Shown here piece after piece: positions 16,354 through 23,394 of a stretch of 26,412 nucleotides of DNA (its first letter is position 1; each line of letters begins with the position of its first letter). The DNA comes from JADFRD01 sp964491015. Its GTDB lineage: Bacteria > Fidelibacterota > Marinisomatia > Marinisomatales > TCS55. The position numbers and the translations under genes are program-made. The notes below the pieces were generated by a model that made no database searches, was not told the DNA's origin, and saw only the letters and a program-made list of their open reading frames with translations. The stretch is taken from NCBI GenBank assembly GCA_964491015.1, contig CAZBEY010000023.1:1-26412 (forward strand). The letters are read 5' to 3'.

Positions 16354-17833
16354 TTAGTAAATCAGACGCAATTAATCCGCGGTATCCTTTCGAATTTGAT
16401 ATGCGATCTGCAGTCAGTCCGTGAATATAAACACCTGTTTGTGCGGCTGAAAAAGCATCAGCACCCTGAGAAAGAAATGTACCAATCATACCGGAAAGAA
16501 CATCTCCCATTCCTGCCGTTGCCATACCAGGATTCCCTGATGTATTCACAACGGCGTTTTTCTGATACAGCGTTAGTGTTGGGGCATTTTTTAAGACGAG
16601 CACACCCGGGAATCTGTCTATAAAATCTTCAATAATGGTCGGAAATCCATTCATTAGCTCATCACGATTAATACCCAAAATTCGACAAAATTCTCCTTCA
16701 TGGGGTGTAATAATAAATGGAACGTTAATGCGATGAAATACATCTGGATTTTTCTCAAATATTCGTAATGCATCTGCATCTATGACCAGAGGCTTTGTGG
16801 CCTTAAGTACTACCTTTGTTGCAAATTGTTTGGTTGCTTCATTATCACCGATACCCGGTCCAATAATAATGGCGTCACACCAGTCAAATTTTGAAGATAA
16901 ATTTTCATAACTTTCTTCAATAAAATATCCTGTACCTTTGTCTGTACAAGATATGGTCATTCCCTCAATGATAGTTTTCTCATAAATATCATTAATCGAG
17001 TCCGGCGCACAGGTAACCGCTAAACCAGCGCCGGATCTCAAAGCGCCAAATGTACTTAATACTGCTGCACCGGTCATCCCTTTCGATCCGGCAATAATTA
17101 ACAACTTTCCCTGTTTATGTTTATAAGTATCGATAGGAATCTTTTTTAACCCATCTGATAGATTCGGTTGTTCAAAGGTTGACCAATAAAGTCCCTCAAG
17201 GTTTATAATATTAGGGAAACCAATATCAACAACTTTAATCGTACCGGAACATCTTTTTCCTTTTTTCAAATGCAAACCCAATTTTGATAAACCAAAAGTA
17301 ACTGTCGTAGATGCTTGAACCGTATTTTTAGAACAATGTCCACTTGTTCCGTTTAATCCGGTAGGACAATCAACAGATAACACCGTTCCTGACTGGTTAT
17401 TGATCCATTGAGTCCAGTTGGACACATCATCTCTCAATTCACCTTTTGTTCCTGTTCCAAGGATGGCATCTATTATAAGATCAAATTCAGTATCTTCCGG
17501 AATTTCAGGATTATATTGGATGGAAATTCTTATTTCCTGGCACTGTTTATGAAAGTGGGCGGCATCTCCATTAATTTCTGACTCATTAACCAAGCTGAAT
17601 AAGCAAATATTATAATCTTTTAATTGAGCTGCAGCTGCAAAACCATCACCGCCATTATTCCCTTTTCCAGTAAGAATTAATATTTTTGGATCATGAATTT
17701 CTGCCAGAATTAAAATGGCTTCATTGGCAACTTCTTTACCGGCAGATTCCATGAGATCAATTCCGGATATTCCATACTCATCCATTGAAATCCGATCCAA
17801 TGATCGTGCTTGATCTGTAGTCAGGAGTCTCAT
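16319..17833 (-). CDS. nnr: Bifunctional NAD(P)H-hydrate epimerase / ADP-dependent dehydratase
   Basis: Metabolite-repair enzyme that restores damaged NAD(P)H hydrates. The 504-residue protein fuses an N-terminal YjeF_N epimerase (about 1-212) and a C-terminal ribokinase-like dehydratase (about 225-500). The epimerase shows GKGNNGGDGFAAA (56-68) and SVDCPTGL (153-160). The dehydratase shows HKQGKLLIIAGS (239-250), IDADALRIF (351-359), ITPHEGEF (375-382) and GNPGMATAGMGDVLSG (433-448), which holds the catalytic aspartate. The ATG overlaps the acpS stop as ATGA, and acpS-nnr is a widely conserved pair. No missing residue was noticed. Confidence 0.96.
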   Translation of the reverse strand: MRLLTTDQARSLDRISMDEYGISGIDLMESAGKEVANEAILILAEIHDPKILILTGKGNNGGDGFAAAAQLKDYNICLFSLVNESEINGDAAHFHKQCQEIRISIQYNPEIPEDTEFDLIIDAILGTGTKGELRDDVSNWTQWINNQSGTVLSVDCPTGLNGTSGHCSKNTVQASTTVTFGLSKLGLHLKKGKRCSGTIKVVDIGFPNIINLEGLYWSTFEQPNLSDGLKKIPIDTYKHKQGKLLIIAGSKGMTGAAVLSTFGALRSGAGLAVTCAPDSINDIYEKTIIEGMTISCTDKGTGYFIEESYENLSSKFDWCDAIIIGPGIGDNEATKQFATKVVLKATKPLVIDADALRIFEKNPDVFHRINVPFIITPHEGEFCRILGINRDELMNGFPTIIEDFIDRFPGVLVLKNAPTLTLYQKNAVVNTSGNPGMATAGMGDVLSGMIGTFLSQGADAFSAAQTGVYIHGLTADRISNSKGYRGLIASDLLNELPNVLHEFE

Positions 17834-18201
17834 TTTTTAATTATAACAGCAAATGCGATTGCCAGTTCATTCGTATGGGAAATAGATACTCGACAGTGCA
17901 ATGAATCGAACCTAGGGCCAATTAAATTGACAATCGGGGCTCCTTTTTTGTCTGGGACGATTTCCATTTCCAACCAGCTTATCGAGTCATGAATTCCGGA
18001 AGTCATTAGTGCTTTTTTGATGGATTCCTTTGCAGAAAATCGTCCGGCATAATGGATATCAGGGTTTGCCTTTTCTTGGCAATAAGATTGTTCTTTTGGG
18101 GTAAAAGTTCTTGAGAGAAAGCGGTTTGGGTGTGAAACTACAAGAGCCCGAATTCGAGTAATGTCAACAATATCCGTCCCAATATAGACATCAGGCGGCA
18201 T
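17830..18201 (-). CDS. acpS: Holo-[acyl-carrier-protein] synthase
   Basis: Transfers 4'-phosphopantetheine from CoA to apo-ACP, activating fatty-acid synthesis. The protein is 123 residues, a normal AcpS length. The magnesium/CoA-binding residues are D10 in IGTDIVDI and E59 in FSAKESIKKAL, and the C-terminal VSISHT motif is intact. It starts with ATG, overlaps the upstream HAD gene by 11 bases and the downstream nnr start by ATGA. Trimeric AcpS type rather than Sfp type, judged from size. Confidence 0.96.
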   Translation of the reverse strand: MPPDVYIGTDIVDITRIRALVVSHPNRFLSRTFTPKEQSYCQEKANPDIHYAGRFSAKESIKKALMTSGIHDSISWLEMEIVPDKKGAPIVNLIGPRFDSLHCRVSISHTNELAIAFAVIIKK

Positions 18202-18874
18202 TTAATTCTTTAACAATATCAACGATTTGATGAACATCATCTACGTCCCAATCCGCACCGGAATGTATGGTACCAAATGTATCCCCATAACGAGCAAAAA
18301 TTGTTTTCATGCCAATTTGTTTTGCACCGACTACATCCCGCTCCGGCCAATCACCGACCATTAAGGTATTTTCCGGCGGACAATTAAGTTTTTCCAATGC
18401 AAGGTTAAAAGGAATGGGGGACGGTTTTCGTTCACGCGTATCATCAAAAGTAAGGACAACATCAAACACATGGTGGAGATTTAGATAGTACAATCGCATC
18501 CATGCTTCCCGGCTGGGTGCATCGGAAACTACTGCCAGCTTGATACCCATTTTAACTAATGCCATCAAGGTGCTATTTACATTAGGGTACACCTGTAAAT
18601 TCGCTTCTCGCGCTCTTCGATAGGATACGATCCCGGCTACCAGTATTTTATTACTGACAGATCCAACTGATTCCATTAAGAATTCATTAAGTATCTGCTG
18701 ATTTTCCCAACCTCGTTCATTGTACATTTGGATGATTTTATCATACGATTTTTCGCCATCGACATCCAGTCCCGCTTCTTGCATACCGGATATGGCAGCT
18801 TTAACAGCAAATTCTTTCATTTTCATGAAATCCAGCAACGTATTGTCGAGATCGAATATGACCGATTTTATCAT
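18191..18874 (-). CDS. HAD-superfamily phosphatase (subfamily IA)
   Basis: 227-residue haloacid-dehalogenase-type hydrolase. Motif I is FDLDNTLLDF (nucleophile D8, acid-base D10), motif II VVSDAP (S117), motif III RKPSP (K150) and motif IV VGDWPERDVVGA (D175, D180), so the catalytic set is complete. A helical C1 cap of about 80 residues between motifs I and II puts it in subfamily IA, near phosphoglycolate phosphatase and the CTE7/TIGR02253-like group. The substrate cannot be told from sequence. It starts with ATG, 35 bases after the TPR gene, and overlaps acpS by 11 bases. The short spacer has no clear terminator. Confidence 0.88.
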   Translation of the reverse strand: MIKSVIFDLDNTLLDFMKMKEFAVKAAISGMQEAGLDVDGEKSYDKIIQMYNERGWENQQILNEFLMESVGSVSNKILVAGIVSYRRAREANLQVYPNVNSTLMALVKMGIKLAVVSDAPSREAWMRLYYLNLHHVFDVVLTFDDTRERKPSPIPFNLALEKLNCPPENTLMVGDWPERDVVGAKQIGMKTIFARYGDTFGTIHSGADWDVDDVHQIVDIVKELNAA

Positions 18875-18909
18875 AGATAGAAGTTACGTGAAAAGATAAT
18901 GATCAGGAA

Positions 18910-20170
18910 TTATTTCTGATATTTTTCTGGATTGCGTACTTTATCAAGTTCATATTCAGCAGATTTCCGCCACGATCGATCATTTCGTGCTTTTTCCAGC
19001 GCATTTTCAGTGGCGCGTTTATTGCCTTTTCCGCCGCACCATTCTGCAACACCTAATTCTAACCAGCCGCCTCCAAAACTGGATTTAATATCAGTACATT
19101 CTCGAGCTGCTCGTTTTGCATTTTCACAGTCATTTGTGGCATTATAAACAGCAGCCAGTCGGTACCATGACATAAAACTCTTTGCGTTGAGGGATGTTGC
19201 CATCTCCAAGTTTGTTATGGCAGATTCATATTCTTCCTGTTCAGAATAGATGATTCCTAAATTTAAATATCCCTTTGCATATTGTGGATTGACCTGAATT
19301 GAGGTATTTAGAACACTAATCGCTTCATCATATTTTTTCTGGTCAATATAAATGCCTCCTAATGCGCCATAGGCTTTATCATATCCAGGATTAATATCTA
19401 TAGCTGCTTGCAACGAATTTATTGCACCGTCAATATCTCCATTTGCTTTTTGTGATAAGGATAATGCATAATATCCCTTATAAAAATTGGGTGCAGATTC
19501 CAATGCTGTTTTATAATGTTCAATGGCGAGTGATCGATTTCCCATTTTAGATTGTATAACACCAATTTGATAATGTGCTTGATAAAATGATTCGTCAATT
19601 TCCAGAACCTCTTTATATAACGCTAATGCTCCTTCTAAATCACGGCGTCTATAACTGTTATTTCCTTCGTTAAATTTGTTTTTTGCAACGTTTGAAATGG
19701 CGGTTCTTGCATTTTCATGTTGCGGGTTTAATAGAAGAGCACTTTTAAAGTGAGCTACAGCCGCTGGAAAATCCTTCTCACGAAACTTCACTAATCCCAT
19801 GCTATAATCTGCCTCCGAAAAGAAAGGAAATTTTTCTAAAACGATTCGATAGGATTCGTATGCCGCAGCTAAATCACCATTCTGAAGATTGCGCTGTCCA
19901 TCTGCCATTAGAGTATTAATTTCATTCAAACGCTCAAATTCATTTCGATATTCCTGGTTTTCCGGATCTGCGTCGATTGCATTTCGAATAAATTCTTGTG
20001 TTTTAGTCATATCTCCCATTCTGAGAAATACTTTAGATAGTAAAATCATTGCCGGAGCAAATGTTGGATCTGCCTTTAATGACTGTTCTAAAGCAATTTT
20101 TGCTCCTTCCAAGTCATTATTGTCCATCATGGATTGTCCATTCTGCATGAACGCTTCCGGAGTTTGTGCT
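18910..20170 (-). CDS. TPR-repeat protein, N-terminus lost in the scaffold gap, probably exported
   Basis: At least 412 residues made almost entirely of about ten 34-residue tetratricopeptide repeats (such as YKGYYALSLSQKANGDIDGA and KAYGALGGIYIDQKKYDEAI), ending in a basic non-repeat tail. TPR arrays form superhelical protein-binding scaffolds; the partner is unknown. An internal ATG exists at 20148, but the frame stays open to the Ns and reads AQTPEAFMQNGQ there. That resembles the region just after a signal-peptide cleavage site (A|QTPEAF), so the real start and signal peptide are likely missing. This suggests a periplasmic location. It is upstream of the HAD-acpS-nnr run. Confidence 0.82.
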
Positions 20171-20270
20171 NNNNNNNNNNNNNNNNNNNNNNNNNNNNNN
20201 NNNNNNNNNNNNNNNNNNNNNNNNNNNNNNNNNNNNNNNNNNNNNNNNNNNNNNNNNNNNNNNNNNNNNN
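20171..20270. other. Scaffold gap of exactly 100 Ns
   Basis: One hundred undetermined bases, the conventional size for a gap of unknown length. The true distance and even the adjacency of the TPR gene and tRNA-Leu are therefore not established. It removes the 5' end of the TPR gene and stops 3 bases beyond the discriminator of the tRNA. Confidence 0.97.
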
Positions 20271-20273
20271 TTG

Positions 20274-20357
20274 TGCCGAAGGCCGGACTCGAACCGGCAC
20301 AAGGTTTCCCTCACTGCCCCCTCAAGACAGCGTGTCTACCAGTTCCACCACTTCGGC
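20274..20357 (-). tRNA. tRNA-Leu (anticodon GAG)
   Basis: The minus strand folds into a class II tRNA. The acceptor stem pairs GCCGAAG with CTTCGGC, the D-arm contains TGGTAGACACG, and the anticodon stem CTGTC/GGCAG encloses TTGAGGG, giving anticodon GAG. A long variable arm (AGGGAAACCTT hairpin) and a T-arm GCCGG-TTCGAGT-CCGGC complete it. The discriminator is A (20274), as in leucine tRNAs. The next bases are CAA, not CCA, so CCA must be added after transcription. It reads CUC and CUU. The tRNA begins 2 bases after the secG stop and is very probably cotranscribed with secG. The 3' flank is cut by the gap. Confidence 0.95.
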
Positions 20358-20359
20358 GT

Positions 20360-20689
20360 TTATTCTGTTGTTTCCAGTTCCTGAGAACCGGGTAATGATA
20401 AATCCAAAACACGTTCATTAGCATCTTGCTTTAGTAGAGACTCAGTCTCAATCGGTGTTGAGGAGGTACTAAATAGTCCGATGATCAGCGCAAGGGACAT
20501 GAATCCGATAGCAAGGTAAATGGTTGCCTTGCTCAGTATGGTGGCAGTTCCTCTTCCACCAAAAACTGCATTGGTCATTCCTCCGCCTATTGAGCCTGCC
20601 AAACCACCACCTTGACTTGCTTGCATAAGAATAACACCAACTAACAATAGACAAACAATTGAGTGTATGGTTATTAAAAATCCTACCAT
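20360..20689 (-). CDS. secG: Preprotein translocase subunit SecG
   Basis: Small inner-membrane subunit of the SecYEG channel. In 109 residues there are two membrane helices (about 3-22 and 53-72) around the characteristic glycine-rich loop LMQASQGGGLAGSIGGGM, followed by FGGRGTATILSKAT. A polar tail of about 35 residues ends the protein, which is common in this family. The ATG overlaps the tpiA stop as TAATG and has AAAAAGGA about 6 bases upstream. The stop codon is only 2 bases from the mature tRNA-Leu sequence. The order pgk-tpiA-secG is common in bacteria. Confidence 0.95.
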   Translation of the reverse strand: MVGFLITIHSIVCLLLVGVILMQASQGGGLAGSIGGGMTNAVFGGRGTATILSKATIYLAIGFMSLALIIGLFSTSSTPIETESLLKQDANERVLDLSLPGSQELETTE

Positions 20690-21459
20690 TAATGTTCCTT
20701 TTTAATATGTGTTTCTGTCTGTTGAATGATGGAAACAAATTCAGATGCATTTAAACTTGCACCACCGATCAAAAAACCATTTACTTCATTAATATTTAGC
20801 AATTCACTTACATTATTGCTTTTCACTGATCCTCCATAGAGGATTGAAAAATTTTCTTTTGCTCCTAATGATTCCACAATTCTTCTGATAGTTCTGTGTG
20901 CTTCTTCAATCTGTTTAAGCTCTGCCCTTTCACCTGTTCCGATTGCCCACACCGGCTCATAAGCATAAATAATGTTGCTTAATTCTCTAAAGGCAATATT
21001 TTTTAACCCATTTTGCACCTGGCTTTTGAGAACAGCTAATGTGTTGCCACTCTTCCGATCTTCCAAAGTTTCTCCGACACACATGATAGGAGTCAAATGA
21101 CTATGCAATGCTCTTAGCACCTTTAAGTTCACGGTTTCATTTGTTTCGCCAAAAAGCTGCCTGCGCTCAGAATGACCAATAATAACATGGGAAATTCCGG
21201 ACGATGTTAACATGTTTGCAGAGATTTCTCCTGTATAAGCACCGCTGTCCTCCCAATGCATATTTTGAGCGCCAATGCTGTATGGAAAATCTTGTAACAA
21301 TTCATTCATGTAAAATAGCGCGAAAAAAGGCGGGCAGAATATAACTTTTGACGAAGGGATTTCCAAAAGTAAATTATTGAACTTTTCGATGAACATCCTG
21401 CTTTCTTCAATCGTCTTATTCATCTTCCAATTTGCTGCAACGATATATCTATTACTCAT
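20689..21459 (-). CDS. tpiA: Triosephosphate isomerase
   Basis: Interconverts dihydroxyacetone phosphate and glyceraldehyde 3-phosphate in glycolysis and gluconeogenesis. The 256-residue TIM barrel has N10/K12 in AANWKMNK, catalytic H96 in IIGHSERR, catalytic E168 in YAYEPVWAIGTG, and phosphate-binding ILYGGSVKSNN near the C-terminus. It starts with ATG after GGAG and overlaps both neighbours through TAATG junctions (pgk upstream, secG downstream), so the three are probably translated from one message. Confidence 0.97.
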   Translation of the reverse strand: MSNRYIVAANWKMNKTIEESRMFIEKFNNLLLEIPSSKVIFCPPFFALFYMNELLQDFPYSIGAQNMHWEDSGAYTGEISANMLTSSGISHVIIGHSERRQLFGETNETVNLKVLRALHSHLTPIMCVGETLEDRKSGNTLAVLKSQVQNGLKNIAFRELSNIIYAYEPVWAIGTGERAELKQIEEAHRTIRRIVESLGAKENFSILYGGSVKSNNVSELLNINEVNGFLIGGASLNASEFVSIIQQTETHIKKEH

Positions 21460-22643
21460 TATAACTCCAATGCTTCAAAGGCGGGTAATGTTTTTCCGCT
21501 CAATAGTTCTAATGATGCTCCGCCTCCTGTGGATACATGAGTTACATCATTTTGCAGCCCACACTTACGGATGGCGGCAGCGGTATCACCTCCTCCCACA
21601 ATTGTGACTATACCGATATCATTCATTTCTACGAGTTTTTTTGCAATCTCATTTGATCCTGTTGCATAATGTTTATTCTCGAATACACCCATAGGACCAT
21701 TCCATAGAATAGTTTTTGACTGACCGAGGTGTTTATTGAATTTTTTGATTGTGTTTGGTCCAACATCCAGCCCCACCATATCATTAGGAATTTCTCTATT
21801 GGAAAAAACACCTTCCGGCTTTCCATTAAAACTTCCAGCACATATAAAATCTGAAGGTAAAATAATTCTTACGTTTCTTTGTTTGGCAGATTCCAATATT
21901 TGATTTGCATTATTCAACATGCTATCGTTGACGAGAGAGCTGCCGACCTCATACCCCCTTGCTTTCAAAAAGGTAAAAGCCATTCCACCACCGATTAGAA
22001 TCATATCGGACTTGTTTAAGAATCGATTAATTAAGTTCAGCTTTGTTCCTATCTTGGCGCCGCCGAGGATCAATGTTAAAGGGCGCTTGGGGCGATCAAA
22101 GGAGTCTTTTAAGAACACATATTCTTTTTCCATTAATAACCCCATCCCCTTTTGTTTGAAATGATTAACAATTCCAACATTCGAAGCATGGGCTCGATGA
22201 GCCGTACCAAAAGCGTCATTAATAAATACTTGTCCGTGTTTAGCTAATAGCATGGAAAAGTGCTGGTCATTTAATGTTTCCTCTTTATGAAAACGAAGAT
22301 TTTCTAATAGATGAATCTCCCCTGAGCTTATACCTAAAGAAGTATCATGGGCGTCTTCACTCACGCAGTTATGAGAAAATTTAATTGGCATTTCAAGGAG
22401 ATCAGCCAATGATTCCCCCACTGGAATCAAGCTCAAATTTTTATTGACGTTTCCTTTTGGCCTGCCAAGATGGGACATGATTACAACACCGGCTCCTTGT
22501 TTTAAACAATATTCGATCGTCGGTAATGCAGATCGAATTCGAAAATCATCTGCGACAACGCCATTATCCAAGGGAACGTTGAAATCAACGCGTAATAGTA
22601 CACGTTTATCCTTTAGATCAAATGTATTTAGATTTTTTATCAA
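21459..22643 (-). CDS. pgk: Phosphoglycerate kinase
   Basis: Converts 1,3-bisphosphoglycerate and ADP to 3-phosphoglycerate and ATP. The 394-residue protein has the substrate-binding RVDFNVPLDNG (18-28), SHLGRPKG (57-64) and the family's NDAFGTAHRAHAS. The C-terminal nucleotide domain contains VGGGDTAAA (349-357) and STGGGASLELLSG (371-383). The start is TTG at 22643: an in-frame TGA lies 12 bases upstream and there is no ATG before the conserved N-terminus, so TTG is the only reasonable start. It follows comF by one base and overlaps tpiA by TAATG. Nothing in the active site is missing. Confidence 0.97.
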   Translation of the reverse strand: MIKNLNTFDLKDKRVLLRVDFNVPLDNGVVADDFRIRSALPTIEYCLKQGAGVVIMSHLGRPKGNVNKNLSLIPVGESLADLLEMPIKFSHNCVSEDAHDTSLGISSGEIHLLENLRFHKEETLNDQHFSMLLAKHGQVFINDAFGTAHRAHASNVGIVNHFKQKGMGLLMEKEYVFLKDSFDRPKRPLTLILGGAKIGTKLNLINRFLNKSDMILIGGGMAFTFLKARGYEVGSSLVNDSMLNNANQILESAKQRNVRIILPSDFICAGSFNGKPEGVFSNREIPNDMVGLDVGPNTIKKFNKHLGQSKTILWNGPMGVFENKHYATGSNEIAKKLVEMNDIGIVTIVGGGDTAAAIRKCGLQNDVTHVSTGGGASLELLSGKTLPAFEALEL

Positions 22644-22644
22644 T

Positions 22645-23325
22645 TTAGGCTTTCAAGGTTGGAGGGGCTGAAAGAGTTAAAACATGAACATGGCTGGCTC
22701 CTGCCTTTTTTAATTCCTTGGCACAGGAAGAAGTTGTGGATCCGGTGGTCAATACATCATCGATAATTAATATGGATTTATTAGTCACATCTTTTTCTAC
22801 TGTGAATGCATTTGCCATATTTGCCTGTCTTTTTTCCCTATTCAGTGTTGTTTGTGAAACAGTAAAACGGTTCCGTTTTAAGATTGTTTTATCAAATGGT
22901 ATTTTCCAAATACTCGCTAACCCTTTTGCGATCCACTCTGCCTGATTATATCCTCTGTCTCGATATTTTACCGGATGAAGCGGTACTGCAGTAATAGTGT
23001 CAACGGATTGGAAATCTTTAAAACTAATATTCTGTCCTAATTGTGTACCTAATTCGTTTCCTAATTTAGCCATGTCACTGTATTTCAAGGTATGAATAAC
23101 ATTATCGAATCCTTTATTAAAGCTCCACATGGAAAAAGCTGAATCAATACAATCATTTACTAATAAGTCCTTTACTTTATTTTGATTTGGGATTTTTTCA
23201 AATTGGTTCCAGCATGAAGAACAAATTGAATGCTCCCTCTGTTCAACAAATTGTTTACAAACAATACAGGTATTGGGATATAGGTGATCCAATAGTAAAT
23301 AATATATATCTTTGAGAAATTTCAT
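22645..23325 (-). CDS. comF: ComF-family phosphoribosyltransferase-like protein
   Basis: ComF/GntX-type protein linked to DNA uptake and single-stranded DNA handling, or otherwise uncharacterised. From the ATG at 23325 it has 226 residues. An N-terminal zinc-finger-like pair CIVC (20-23) and CSSC (35-38) is followed by a phosphoribosyltransferase fold with the PRPP motif IIDDVLTTGST (187-197) and the RDRGYNQAE segment. Two upstream ATGs (23361, 23355) would add 10-12 residues. The shorter start is preferred because family members begin about 20 residues before the first cysteine, and because it leaves a 69-base spacer for the divergent gene. Neither start has a good Shine-Dalgarno. It precedes pgk by one base. 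Confidence 0.85.
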   Translation of the reverse strand: MKFLKDIYYLLLDHLYPNTCIVCKQFVEQREHSICSSCWNQFEKIPNQNKVKDLLVNDCIDSAFSMWSFNKGFDNVIHTLKYSDMAKLGNELGTQLGQNISFKDFQSVDTITAVPLHPVKYRDRGYNQAEWIAKGLASIWKIPFDKTILKRNRFTVSQTTLNREKRQANMANAFTVEKDVTNKSILIIDDVLTTGSTTSSCAKELKKAGASHVHVLTLSAPPTLKA

Positions 23326-23394
23326 CCCTGTTAAATTACAGTATTCTCTAATCATTTTCATGCGTTATAACTATTATTCAACTTAATTTTAACC

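Noticed and set aside
20134..20421. Open frames crossing the run of Ns
   Set aside because: They exist only because unknown codons are read as open; they also cross the tRNA-Leu gene.
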